DNA from: Paraburkholderia sejongensis
GTDB taxonomy: Bacteria > Pseudomonadota > Gammaproteobacteria > Burkholderiales > Burkholderiaceae
Assembly (NCBI RefSeq): GCF_020880815.1
Contig: NZ_JAJITD010000011.1
Location: 186,001-250,000 of the forward strand
Direction of reading: 5' to 3'
Length of the DNA stretch: 64,000 bases
Shown piece by piece: positions 8,412 to 16,705 of this stretch. The notes under the pieces were generated by a model, which was not told the DNA's origin, ran no database searches, and saw only the letters and a program-made list of their open reading frames with translations. Numbering within the stretch: position 1 is the stretch's first letter; the number at the start of each line of letters is the position of its first letter. Made by a program: the position numbers and the translations under genes.

Positions 8412-9041
8412 TTACGTCAGCGCCCGCATCGCCACGTCGACGATGCCGGTCAGCGCGTCTTCGGTGTGCGCGACCCGCCCCATCACCCGCAGACCCTGCA
8501 TCACGCACAGCAGAAAATCGCCGACCGCCTGTTCGTCGAGCGTCGAGTCGAACGCGCCGCTCGCCTGGCCGCGAATCACCGCCGCCGCGAGCAGCGTCGC
8601 CATGCGCCGCTGGATCGACGCGACGCGCTCACGCAGCTGTTCGTCGTCGGGCTGCATCTCCAGCGTCGTGTTGGTGATGAAGCAACTGCGCCGGCCGCTC
8701 AGCGCGCACGAGACCCGCGCGTAGTGCAGCAGCGCGTCGCGCAGCGCCTGTTGCGGTTCCGCGGTCGCGCTCAGGCGCTGCGCGAGGCGTGCGACCGCGC
8801 CTTGCGCGTAGTGATCGAGCGCCGCCAGCATGATCCCGTGCTTGTCGCCGAACACGCCGTACAGGCTGCCGCGCAGCACGCCGGTCGCCTTGCATAGATC
8901 GTCGATCGAGGTCGCGTGGTAGCCGTGATCCCAGAACTGCTGGCTCGCGTGGGTCAGCACGGTGTCGGTGTCGAATTCGCGCGGTCGGCCGCGTACGCAG
9001 ACTTCGCCGGCCTTCTTCGCGGATTGTCTTGAATGACTCAA
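8412..9041 (-). CDS. TetR/AcrR family transcriptional repressor
   Basis: 209 residues. The N-terminal helix-turn-helix spans about residues 20-65 (VLTHASQQFWDHGYHATSIDDL, then LRGSLYGVFGDKHGIM), typical of TetR. The C-terminal ligand-binding domain has no recognisable ligand signature. It is the first gene of a two-gene unit with the DHA2 pump, so it probably represses both itself and the pump. Ligand unknown. Confidence 0.92.
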   Translation of the reverse strand: MSHSRQSAKKAGEVCVRGRPREFDTDTVLTHASQQFWDHGYHATSIDDLCKATGVLRGSLYGVFGDKHGIMLAALDHYAQGAVARLAQRLSATAEPQQALRDALLHYARVSCALSGRRSCFITNTTLEMQPDDEQLRERVASIQRRMATLLAAAVIRGQASGAFDSTLDEQAVGDFLLCVMQGLRVMGRVAHTEDALTGIVDVAMRALT

Positions 9042-9080
9042 TTGCGGTGATCCTGGGTTGGCGTGGTCGCTGGATATTAT

Positions 9081-9099
9081 GACTAGACGTTCAATAATT
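9081..9099. promoter_or_regulatory. Candidate TetR autoregulatory operator
   Basis: GACT-N3-CGTTCAATAATT lies 40-58 bp upstream of the tetR ATG and matches the site at 8334-8352 in the same orientation. Confidence 0.45.
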
Positions 9100-9157
9100 C
9101 AAGAAAGCGCGCCGGTATGCGCATCGCCGGTAGGGTCTTTGGTTCGACGCCGGAATG

Positions 9158-9192
9158 AAAAAGCCGGCGGAACGCATGCTGTTCCGCCGGCC
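9158..9192 (-). terminator. Rho-independent terminator of the osmC-like gene
   Basis: An 11-bp perfect stem (GCCGGCGGAAC at 9163-9173 with GTTCCGCCGGC at 9181-9191) and a 7-nt loop. Read on the minus strand it is followed by a run of five U residues. It sits 36 bp past the stop of the OsmC gene. Confidence 0.85.
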
Positions 9193-9228
9193 TTGTTACA
9201 CCGCTGTTACCGCTGCGGCGCCGCTGCG

Positions 9229-9654
9229 TCAGGTTTCGAGCTTCGCGTCCATCGTGATCGTCGCGTTCAGCACCTTCGATACCGGGCAGCCCGCCTTGGC
9301 GTCGGCGGTCGCCTTGTCGAACGCGGCCTTGTCGCCGCCCGGAATTTTCACGTTCACGTCCAGATGCACCGCGGTGATCGCAAAGCCGCCGCCGTCCTTG
9401 TCGAGCGTGACGGTCGCCGTGGTGCCGATCCGCTCAGGCGTGATGCCGGCCTTGCCCAGTTCCGCCGACAGCGCCATCGAGAAACATCCCGCATGGGCGG
9501 CCGCGATCAGTTCTTCGGGATTGGTGCCGATGCCGTCCGCGAAGCGCGTGGAAAACGAATACTGGGTGTCCTTGAGGACGCCGCTGTCGGTGGAAATCGA
9601 GCCTTTGCCTTCTTGCAGGCCGCCTTGCCAGACTGCCGATGCCTTGCGCTTCAT
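9229..9654 (-). CDS. OsmC-type organic hydroperoxide reductase
   Basis: A 141-residue cytoplasmic thiol peroxidase. The two redox cysteines are at C57 (AAHAGCFSMAL) and C123 (KAGCPVSKVLN). The spacing and the NPEELIAAAHA segment fit OsmC rather than Ohr. It reduces organic hydroperoxides using the Cys pair, normally with lipoyl-protein reductants. Length is typical. The ATG at 9654 follows GGAGA. Monocistronic, with its own intrinsic terminator. Confidence 0.93.
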   Translation of the reverse strand: MKRKASAVWQGGLQEGKGSISTDSGVLKDTQYSFSTRFADGIGTNPEELIAAAHAGCFSMALSAELGKAGITPERIGTTATVTLDKDGGGFAITAVHLDVNVKIPGGDKAAFDKATADAKAGCPVSKVLNATITMDAKLET

Positions 9655-10012
9655 CGCTCTCTCCTGTTGATGCCGTGCCGCCTACGTCGCTCGACCGCCA
9701 TCGATGCCCGCCGCGGCGGTCCCGCCCGGATGAGTCCGCGCGCGAGCATCAGTCGCCGACGCCGCGCGGCTTTGGGCGCGGGCGTGGACCGGACTTCATC
9801 ATAGGCGCTTCCGGATGGCTGCGTCGTTAAGGTGCGCCGAAACGCACTTTACAGCCAGCGCAAAAGTCGCTCACCAACTTTTACAAGAAACGAAACAATA
9901 TTTTTGAGAAAACCGACTTTTTTGCGAACCTCGCAAGAAATAGACTGTTTTCAACGGACCGGGAAACGAGATTCACACCGATCCACTCAACAATCTAAAT
10001 TGGAGGTTTATT
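9655..10012. other. 358-bp divergent promoter region (osmC-like / DUF4148)
   Basis: No gene is visible. The DUF4148 side is AT-rich and contains a perfect inverted repeat, TTGCGA-ACC-TCGCAA (9922-9936), about 80 bp before that start. This is a possible operator. The end holds the strong GGAGG of the DUF4148 gene (10002-10006). Confidence 0.5.
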
Positions 10013-10315
10013 ATGAAATCGCTTCTTTCCGCAGTCGTCGTCGCATCCGCTCTGATCGTTCCGGCTATGTCGTTCGCACAGCAAGCGCCGGTGACTCGCG
10101 CTCAGGTGCGCGCCGAACTGGTTGCCGCGCAAAAAGCGGGCCTCGTGTATCAGAACGACACGCAGTATCCGAAGGCAGTGCCGCAGAGCTCGACGGCCGT
10201 GGTCGCGTCGGCCGACAGTGCCAAGGACTTCGGCGGCGTGAAGGCTAATGCGTCGGATGCAGGTGGCCGCCAGTCGGTTGAACAACGCATCTTCTCGACG
10301 TATCGCGGCAACTAA
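10013..10315 (+). CDS. Small exported DUF4148 protein
   Basis: A 100-residue protein with a clear signal peptide: MKSLLSAVVVASALIVPAMSFA, cleavage expected near A22/Q23. The mature part begins QQAPVTRAQVRAELVAAQKAGLVYQ, the DUF4148 signature seen in many paralogues of Burkholderiaceae. Predicted periplasmic; function unknown. The ATG at 10013 has GGAGG six bases upstream. Monocistronic, followed by a strong terminator. Confidence 0.9.
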   Translation: MKSLLSAVVVASALIVPAMSFAQQAPVTRAQVRAELVAAQKAGLVYQNDTQYPKAVPQSSTAVVASADSAKDFGGVKANASDAGGRQSVEQRIFSTYRGN

Positions 10316-10409
10316 GTTGTTGCCTTGTTGCCGGTTGCGAGGCCGCGAGATCGGCGGCCTCTGTGGCGAACCGCAGTTGATGTAAAAGTTGTTGCTGCAC
10401 GAAGTAAAA

Positions 10410-10448
10410 AAGCCCCGGTTGCGAAGTGGTTCGCAACCGGGGCTTTTT
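10410..10448. terminator. Strong bidirectional terminator
   Basis: A perfect 16-bp stem (10410-10425 with 10430-10445) around a GTGG loop. It is followed by T-rich sequence on the plus strand and preceded by an A-run that gives U-rich RNA on the minus strand. It serves the DUF4148 gene and the convergent RpiR operon. Confidence 0.93.
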
Positions 10449-10517
10449 CGTGGGCTTTTTCGTGGGCTTTCGGGTGAGCGCGGGCGTCACTTTGCTCGCA
10501 TCACCCTCATCCCGAAC

Positions 10518-11072
10518 TCATTCGGCGAACGGCAGCGTCTCCTGCCCGAGCGCGCGCATGTCGAACACGTTCAGCGTCATCGCGACCAGCGCGTAATAGC
10601 CGAGCAGGCCGACCAGGTTGATCACCACCTGATGCCCGAAGCGTTCGACCGCCTGCGCATACGTCGCGTCCGACACCCGCTTCGTGTCGTACAACTCACT
10701 CGCGAAGTCGTAGATCAGCGCATCGTCGGCGGCCGCGAAATCGGGGCGGTGTCCTTGGCGGATCGTTTCCGCGTCCGCTTCGCTCACGCCCGCCTGCAGC
10801 GCGATCGGGTAATGGATGTGCCACTCGGCCTGCGCGCGCCAGCGCGTCGCGGTCACCAGAATCGCCAGTTCCGACAGACGCAGCGGCAAGCCGGTCTGAT
10901 AGCGGCAGAACGCGCCCAGGCGCTGCGCGTGCTGAGCCAGTTCCGGGCTGTGAATCCAGCCGAGAAACGGCCCGTTCAGATTGCCGCGCGGACCGGACAG
11001 GATTTCGTCGAGCACCGCTTTCTGCTCCGGCGTGGCGCTGGACATCTCGAAGTGTGGCAAACGCTTGCTCAT
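10518..11072 (-). CDS. Carboxymuconolactone decarboxylase (CMD/AhpD-fold) family protein
   Basis: 184 residues from the ATG at 11072 (MSKRLPHFEM); an upstream in-frame start would add 22 Arg-rich residues without a ribosome site. The AhpD-like fold is indicated by LRLSELAILVTATRWRAQAEWHIHYPIALQAG, which carries the E...H..H pattern of gamma-CMD-like enzymes. It lacks the CxxC pair of AhpD peroxidases and has one Cys (FCRY). The call as a lyase/decarboxylase-like enzyme rather than a peroxidase is inference. It is the last gene of an operon with a class III aminotransferase (34-bp gap) and a C45 hydrolase. Confidence 0.8.
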   Translation of the reverse strand: MSKRLPHFEMSSATPEQKAVLDEILSGPRGNLNGPFLGWIHSPELAQHAQRLGAFCRYQTGLPLRLSELAILVTATRWRAQAEWHIHYPIALQAGVSEADAETIRQGHRPDFAAADDALIYDFASELYDTKRVSDATYAQAVERFGHQVVINLVGLLGYYALVAMTLNVFDMRALGQETLPFAE

Positions 11073-11106
11073 CGTCGTTCTCGCAAATAGCGTTGGGTCG
11101 GATAGC

Positions 11107-12435
11107 TTAAACGCTCGCGAGCGACGCGCCGATCGCATCGGTCAGCCGGCTCACGATTTCGTCGATGTCGCGTTCGGTGCAGATGAACGGCGGCGCGAGC
11201 AGCACGTGATCGCCGCGCTGGCCGTCGACGGTGCCGCCCATCGGATACACCATCAGCCCGCGCGCGAACGCCTCGCGCTTGATCGCCGCGTGCAGCTTCA
11301 GCTTCGGATCGAACGGTTCCTTGCTCGCGCGGTCCTTCACCAGCTCGACACCGACGAACAGCCCGCGACCGCGCACGTCGCCGATATGCGGATGCTGCGC
11401 ATAGTGCTCGCGCAGCCGGCCGCGCAACTGCTCGCCGCGCGCCTGCACGTTGTCCAGCAGCCGCTCTTCGGCGATCACGCGCTGCACTTCGAGCGCCGCC
11501 GCGCACGCCGTCGCGTGACCGATATAGGTATGGCCGTGCTGGAAGAAGCCCGAGCCGCCGACGATCGTCTGATAGATGCGATCGCTGACGAGCGTCGCGC
11601 CGATCGGCTGATAGCCGGCGCCGAGCCCCTTCGCGATCGTCAGGATGTCCGGCGCGACGCCGTCTTCGTCGCACGCGAACAGATGGCCGGTGCGGCCCAT
11701 CCCCGACATGATCTCGTCGAGAATCAGCAGGACCCCGTAACGATCGCAGACCGCGCGGATCTTGCGGAAATACTCGCGCACCGGCGGCACCGCGCCGGCG
11801 GTCGCGCCCACCACCGTTTCCGCGACGAACGCGGCGACCGAGTCCGGACCGAGTTCGAGAATCTTCTGCTCCAGCTCGTCCGCGAGACGTTGCGCGAATG
11901 CTTCCTCGGTTTCGTCGGCGCGCTGCTCGCGATACGCATAGCACGGGCTCACGTGATGCGCTTCGATCAGGATCGGCAGGAACGGCTCGCGGCGCCACGC
12001 GTTGCCGCCGATCGCCAGCGCGCCGAGCGTGTTGCCGTGATAGCTCTGCCGCCGCGCGATGAAATGCCGGCGCTGCGGCTCGCCCTTCTCGACGAAATAT
12101 TGGCGCGCGAGTTTCAGCGCGGCCTCGATCGCCTCCGAGCCGCCCGACACGAAGTACACGTGTTCGAGCCCGGCCGGCGCGCTGTTGACGAGGCGCTCGG
12201 CCAGTTCCTCGGCCGGCCCGGTCGTGAAGAACGACGTATGCGCGTACGGCAGTTGCTGCGCCTGACGCTTGATCGCGTCGATCACGCGCTGATTGCTGTG
12301 GCCCAGGCACGACACGGCGGCGCCGCCCGACGCGTCGATATAGCGCTTGCCGGTCGAATCGATGATTTCGATGCCGTCGCCCGCGACGGCCACCGGCAGC
12401 GTTTGCTTCGGAGAACGATGGAAAACGGTGGACAT
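11107..12435 (-). CDS. Class III (omega-type) PLP aminotransferase
   Basis: 442 residues from the ATG at 12435 (MSTVFHRSPKQ). Fold-type I features: ILDEIMSGMGRTG with the Asp that contacts the PLP ring nitrogen, then the Schiff-base lysine K269 in TIAKGLGAGYQPIGA. The LGHSN and VYFVSGGSEAIEAALKLARQYF segments fit the substrate/PLP entrance of omega-aminotransferases. These move an amino group from a terminal amine or omega-amino acid to pyruvate or 2-oxoglutarate. It starts 5 bp after the C45 gene stops, so the two are surely cotranscribed. This suggests it handles the amine released by the C45 enzyme. Confidence 0.9.
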   Translation of the reverse strand: MSTVFHRSPKQTLPVAVAGDGIEIIDSTGKRYIDASGGAAVSCLGHSNQRVIDAIKRQAQQLPYAHTSFFTTGPAEELAERLVNSAPAGLEHVYFVSGGSEAIEAALKLARQYFVEKGEPQRRHFIARRQSYHGNTLGALAIGGNAWRREPFLPILIEAHHVSPCYAYREQRADETEEAFAQRLADELEQKILELGPDSVAAFVAETVVGATAGAVPPVREYFRKIRAVCDRYGVLLILDEIMSGMGRTGHLFACDEDGVAPDILTIAKGLGAGYQPIGATLVSDRIYQTIVGGSGFFQHGHTYIGHATACAAALEVQRVIAEERLLDNVQARGEQLRGRLREHYAQHPHIGDVRGRGLFVGVELVKDRASKEPFDPKLKLHAAIKREAFARGLMVYPMGGTVDGQRGDHVLLAPPFICTERDIDEIVSRLTDAIGASLASV

Positions 12436-12440
12436 GAGGT

Positions 12441-13544
12441 TCAGTTCCTGGTGGATGCAGCGGGTGCGGAAACGGGGGCCGGCGCGGCGATGGTCGCGCG
12501 GGCGATGAAAGTGTCGAACGCGCATTGCCCGTGCCGATAGGCTTTCATCGATACGCCCGCAGCGCCGATTTCGAATAGCGCGGTGGCGAGCGTGTTTTCG
12601 TCGTCGGGATCGTGCGGGTCGTCGCGATAGATCGGCAAGCCCGACGGCGCGCGGTCGTAAAGTACGTCGAGCAACGCGCCGGCTTGCAGCGGGCCGGCGC
12701 CGGCGAACGCGGGCAGCAACTCGCGCAGCCGCGCTTGCCGGTCGCGCGACGACTCGGTGACGATCTGCGGCTCGGTTTCGCAACCCGGATGAATCATGTG
12801 ATTCGCGTGGCCGGAAAGCTGGCTCACTTGCTGGACCGAGCAGCGCGCGGCGCTCGCTTCGACGCTAAAGAGCCGCGCGTCGCCCGCGCAGCCGAGCGTG
12901 TGATGAAAACCGCTGGCCGAGCGCACGTTGCGCAGGATCTGCAACGCGGCGTCGAGCGAGGTCGCATCGAGCACCGCGCGCGCGAGGATCATGCGCGGCA
13001 CGCCGGCCGCCGGAGTCCGGATGCGCAGATTGTTGATCGCCTGCGCGAGCCCGGCGCGATTGGCCGCGAACGTGTGGCCCGGCAGCGAGCCGGGATAGTA
13101 GAAGCTGACGAAGCCGGGCCGGCCGGTCGGCTGGACCTCGACCACCGCGCAGCGCTCGCGCAGAAACGGGTCGCCGTCTTCGTTGTGGGCGATCAGGCGC
13201 GTGTCGCCCGCGCATGCCGCGAGCGTCGTGCAACCGTCCGGCGCGTTGTGGATCAGTTCGCCGCGGCAATTCCACAGAAACACGTCTTCGGCGGCCCAGC
13301 CGAGACCCGCCGCGATCCCGTCGAGCTCGGCCAGCAACGCCGGAAAATGCGCGCGCGCCGCGTCGCGCAGCGTCTGCACGAACGGCGTGCCGCGCCAGCG
13401 CCGCACCGCCTGCCACGCGGCGCTTTGCGCCATGTAGTCGGCGAACACCGGCCGGGCGATTTCGCCGAGCCGCAAGCCGATCTCATACGGCTCGCCACTG
13501 ACCTGAAAAACCTTCAATTCCTGCGTCGACGCCACGGGTCGCAT
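12441..13544 (-). CDS. C45-family autoproteolytic acyltransferase/amidohydrolase
   Basis: 367 residues. Related to acyl-CoA:6-aminopenicillanic acid acyltransferase, an Ntn-hydrolase made as a proenzyme that cuts itself before a cysteine. The expected self-cleavage site is G104/C105 in APDGCTTLAA, preceded by LWNCRGEL and followed by LIAHNEDGDP, all typical of C45 proteins. No signal peptide, so probably cytoplasmic. Bacterial members hydrolyse amides; the substrate here is unknown. It is the first structural gene of the RpiR operon, and its promoter carries a candidate RpiR site. Confidence 0.85.
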   Translation of the reverse strand: MRPVASTQELKVFQVSGEPYEIGLRLGEIARPVFADYMAQSAAWQAVRRWRGTPFVQTLRDAARAHFPALLAELDGIAAGLGWAAEDVFLWNCRGELIHNAPDGCTTLAACAGDTRLIAHNEDGDPFLRERCAVVEVQPTGRPGFVSFYYPGSLPGHTFAANRAGLAQAINNLRIRTPAAGVPRMILARAVLDATSLDAALQILRNVRSASGFHHTLGCAGDARLFSVEASAARCSVQQVSQLSGHANHMIHPGCETEPQIVTESSRDRQARLRELLPAFAGAGPLQAGALLDVLYDRAPSGLPIYRDDPHDPDDENTLATALFEIGAAGVSMKAYRHGQCAFDTFIARATIAAPAPVSAPAASTRN

Positions 13545-13582
13545 CCATTCTCAACAATCGGTACGTATTTATACGTCAATAC

Positions 13583-13596
13583 AACATTTGTTGTCA
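13583..13596. promoter_or_regulatory. Candidate RpiR operator in the C45 operon promoter
   Basis: The minus strand reads TGACAACAAATGTT, identical to 14601-14614 upstream of the regulator gene. It contains the inverted repeat CAACA-N2-TGTTG (13582-13593) and lies 39-52 bp before the C45 start. Confidence 0.6.
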
Positions 13597-13721
13597 AATG
13601 GGGCGCACGAACATCGAATGGAGAACGGCTGAACGCCGTTCGTGCAATGGGTGGTTTAGCAGTGGGGAAATCCGCACAGGCGGCGCAAGAGGCAACAGCA
13701 GTGGCGGCGGCCGCTACCCGC

Positions 13722-14576
13722 TCAAGGCACGTACGCGCCCTTCGCGTGCAGCGATTGCTCGGCCTGTGCAAGCTGCTCGACCGCGTCCGCGCCTTCGAGT
13801 GCGAGCAGATGCGCGACCAGCGCCTCGGCGATCGCGGTGGCCGCGACCAGCGAAGGGAAGAACGACGGGCTCTCGTGCGAGAAGATCAGCACTTTTTCGG
13901 CATTCAGCGCGATCGGCGAGACCGCGCTGTCGGTGATCGCGATCAGCTTGCTGCCCTTCTCCAGCGCGGCCTCGGCGACGCGCGCCGCCTCGACCGAATA
14001 CGGCGCGAAACTGATCACGATGGTCGCGCTGTCGCGCTCGATCGTGCGCAGCTGCATTTCGAGCGTGCCGGCCTCGCCGTTGAGCAGCGACACCGACGGC
14101 CGGAACAGCCGGTAGCCGTACACCAGCCCGAACGCGACGGAATAACACGAGCGAAAGCCGGCCACATGCACGTGCGGCGCGCGCCGCAACACGCGCGCGG
14201 CCTCGACGATCACCCGATGGTTATGCGCAGCGGTCGCATCGAGATTGTGCTGCTGGGCGACCAGCAGATCGTTGGCGAGCGCGTCTTTCGATTTGACCAG
14301 CGAGCGCGCGCGACTAGTCAGCGGCTCGGGCCGCGTGCGCACGCGCGCGACGAACAGATTGCGCAACTCGTTCCAGCCGGGGAAACCGAGCTGTTGCGAC
14401 AGCCGCACCAGCGACGCGGGCTGCACCTGCGCGCGCTCGGCCACCTTGCGCATCGACGAAACCGCGACTTCGTCCGGATGATCGAGCAGGAAACCCGCGC
14501 CCATCTGGAACTGCGGGCTCAGTTCGGAGAAGCGCGCCCGGATCAGGGCGACGAGCTGATCGAAGCTGTCTGGCAT
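13722..14576 (-). CDS. MurR/RpiR-family transcriptional regulator
   Basis: 284 residues from the ATG at 14576 (MPDSFDQLV); an upstream TTG would add 11 residues. N-terminal RpiR HTH about residues 3-78 (AVSSMRKVAERAQVQPASLVRLSQQLGFPGW). C-terminal SIS domain about 110-245 that normally binds a phosphosugar or related ligand. It directly precedes the C45-aminotransferase-CMD operon on the same strand. A 14-bp motif is shared by both promoters, so autoregulation plus operon control is likely. RpiR members govern sugar, amino-sugar and sometimes amino-acid or ectoine-type catabolism. Confidence 0.9.
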   Translation of the reverse strand: MPDSFDQLVALIRARFSELSPQFQMGAGFLLDHPDEVAVSSMRKVAERAQVQPASLVRLSQQLGFPGWNELRNLFVARVRTRPEPLTSRARSLVKSKDALANDLLVAQQHNLDATAAHNHRVIVEAARVLRRAPHVHVAGFRSCYSVAFGLVYGYRLFRPSVSLLNGEAGTLEMQLRTIERDSATIVISFAPYSVEAARVAEAALEKGSKLIAITDSAVSPIALNAEKVLIFSHESPSFFPSLVAATAIAEALVAHLLALEGADAVEQLAQAEQSLHAKGAYVP

Positions 14577-14600
14577 GGAATGGAGCGGCGGCGAGGAGGA

Positions 14601-14614
14601 TGACAACAAATGTT
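14601..14614. promoter_or_regulatory. Candidate RpiR autoregulatory operator
   Basis: TGACAACAAATGTT on the plus strand, 25-38 bp upstream of the rpiR ATG. It overlaps the stop codon (14613-14615) of the upstream diguanylate cyclase gene. It is identical over 14 bp to the site before the C45 gene, in opposite orientation. Confidence 0.6.
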
Positions 14615-16580
14615 ACCACCGGGTGGGGGTTGGATCCGGACCGCCGGGCTCGCCCGACCCCGCCTGCGGCGCCCCCGCCCCATCCTGCACCCGCCCCACC
14701 CGGTTCTTGCCCAGCCGCTTCGCCGCATACAACCCCGAATCCGCCAGTTCGAACAGTTGCGCGGCATCGACCGCGCGGCAAATCTGCGCCTGCGCGACGC
14801 CGATACTCAGCGTGACCACGCCAAGCGGACTGCCCAGGTGTTCCAGTCCCAAGGCCTCGACGGCCCCCCGGATCAATTCCGCAGTCGCGACCGCCTCCGC
14901 GGGATCGCAATCTTCGAGCAGCACCACGAACTCCTCGCCGCCATAGCGCGCCAGCGAATCGCCGCTGCGGATCGTCGTCGCGATGCACTGGCCGACGATT
15001 TTCAGACACTCGTCGCCAGCCTGATGCCCGTACTCGTCGTTGTAATTCTTGAAGTAATCGACGTCGGCGAACAGGATCGCGACCGGCCGCGGCGACGCGC
15101 CCCGCGCGGGCGCGCGCAGCAGCTCCCGCACCTTGTCGTCGAGATAGCGACGGTTGTGCAGGCCGGTGAGACTATCGACGAACGCGATGTCCCGCAGGTG
15201 CTGTTCGTCGGCCAGCCGTTTCTGCTCGGCCACGACCAGCACGTCGATGTCGCGCATCGTAAACGCGAGCGCGGCGCGCTCTCCCGGCACGCCGGACGGC
15301 ATCGCCGCGATAAAGCTGCGCACCCAGATATGCGTGCCGTCCGCGCGACGCACCCGGTACTGGACCGACTGCTCGGCGCTCATCGAACCCGCGTGCACCA
15401 GCAGCCGTTGCAGCTCGCGGCGGTCGTCCTGATGCGCGAGGCCCAGCACCGAGGTGCCCACCAGCAACTCCGGCTCATAGCCGAGCACCGCGTTGGCGCG
15501 CGGCGACACGTACTGGAACCGGCCATCGGCGGACAGCTCCATCACCACTTCTTCCGAGCGCTCGGCCAGATTGCGGAAGCGTCGTTGGCCGTCCAACAGC
15601 GCGGACAGCAGCGCATTGCGCTGCGTCTGCAACACGGTAATCGGCAGCACGATCGACAGCGCCGCCACCGTGAACAGCTGCAGCGCGAGAACCCGGTCCT
15701 GCATCGTCGCGAACGGAGAAAGCCAGAGCGGGCCCGTGCCGTGAATCGTCAGCGGCACCGCGATGCAGATGAACAGCAGGATCCCCAGCAGCACGGTCGA
15801 CAACTCCGCGTGAAACGCCAGCAGCGCGAGCGGCGGCAGCATCCAGTAGAGGTCGCCGTACGAAGTCTGCGAGAACACGATCGCCGCCGCGACGCCGATC
15901 AGCGCGAGGATCAACGCGGACTTGACGCGGTTGCCGCGCTCGAGCAGCGTGCGCCACTCGCCCGAAAGCATCACGAGGGTCACCGGCGTGAAGATGAGGA
16001 AGCCGAGCGCATCGGAAATCATCCAGTTCGACAGCGACGAAAACGGATGGCTGGTGAAGATGCCCTGCAGCAGCACGACCGCGACCATCCCCGAGAGCAT
16101 CGGCGCGATCACGCAGGCGCCCACGACGAAGCGCACGAACACCTTCGGCTGCACCAGTTCTCTGGCCGACTTGACCGCGGGCAGCATCAGCACCGCCGCG
16201 CAGATTTCGACGATGCCCGCCAACGTGAACGAGAACGCCACGTAAAAGGACTCGTCGCCTATCAGATTCGCGAGCAGCAGGCCGACGAACGCACCGGCCA
16301 GAAAGATGGGCTTGTCGCGCCGCCGGAGCAGCAACATGTGCCCGAGCAGATAGCCGTCGGTGATCCAGATGGCGACGAGTTCGCCGGCCATCGTCTTCAA
16401 CTGGCCGCTGACAACCAGCAGCAGGAACGCCGCGACCAGCCCCACGAGCCCGACGCGCGTAGTGCGCCACCATCCGTCGGGCGCGAACATGCGCCGCACG
16501 CTGCCGATTGCAAACGCCAGTCGAGCCTTACAGGACTTTCTGGCGAACACACCTGCGCCTACATCCCCCATCCGAGCCAC
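14613..16580 (-). CDS. Membrane diguanylate cyclase, MASE1-PAS-GGDEF
   Basis: 655 residues if the GTG at 16580 is used. An ATG three codons in, or at residue 31 (MFAPDGWWR), is equally possible. About eight hydrophobic segments (residues about 40-315) form a MASE1 sensor. They are followed by a PAS domain (about 340-455) and a GGDEF domain (about 485-640). The catalytic motif is GGEEF at 547-551. The inhibitory I-site RSGD at 538-541 is intact, so product feedback is expected. This is a likely c-di-GMP synthase responding to an unknown membrane signal. It stands 36 bp before rpiR on the same strand but is not functionally linked. Confidence 0.9.
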   Translation of the reverse strand: MARMGDVGAGVFARKSCKARLAFAIGSVRRMFAPDGWWRTTRVGLVGLVAAFLLLVVSGQLKTMAGELVAIWITDGYLLGHMLLLRRRDKPIFLAGAFVGLLLANLIGDESFYVAFSFTLAGIVEICAAVLMLPAVKSARELVQPKVFVRFVVGACVIAPMLSGMVAVVLLQGIFTSHPFSSLSNWMISDALGFLIFTPVTLVMLSGEWRTLLERGNRVKSALILALIGVAAAIVFSQTSYGDLYWMLPPLALLAFHAELSTVLLGILLFICIAVPLTIHGTGPLWLSPFATMQDRVLALQLFTVAALSIVLPITVLQTQRNALLSALLDGQRRFRNLAERSEEVVMELSADGRFQYVSPRANAVLGYEPELLVGTSVLGLAHQDDRRELQRLLVHAGSMSAEQSVQYRVRRADGTHIWVRSFIAAMPSGVPGERAALAFTMRDIDVLVVAEQKRLADEQHLRDIAFVDSLTGLHNRRYLDDKVRELLRAPARGASPRPVAILFADVDYFKNYNDEYGHQAGDECLKIVGQCIATTIRSGDSLARYGGEEFVVLLEDCDPAEAVATAELIRGAVEALGLEHLGSPLGVVTLSIGVAQAQICRAVDAAQLFELADSGLYAAKRLGKNRVGRVQDGAGAPQAGSGEPGGPDPTPTRW

Positions 16581-16705
16581 CTTGCATTTTCTTTTTGGTT
16601 GCGGGCCTTACAGATGTTCGGGATAACGGCCAGGGATCGCGGAACTTGAGCCCGCGCCCAAAAGAACAGGTGGCAATGTTCGTCGAGCGGCGCGCGGCAG
16701 CGCCG

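Noticed and set aside
14610..16649. Long plus-strand frame antisense to the MASE1 diguanylate cyclase
   Set aside because: His/Arg/Gln-rich shadow. The minus strand has eight membrane segments, PAS and GGEEF in order.
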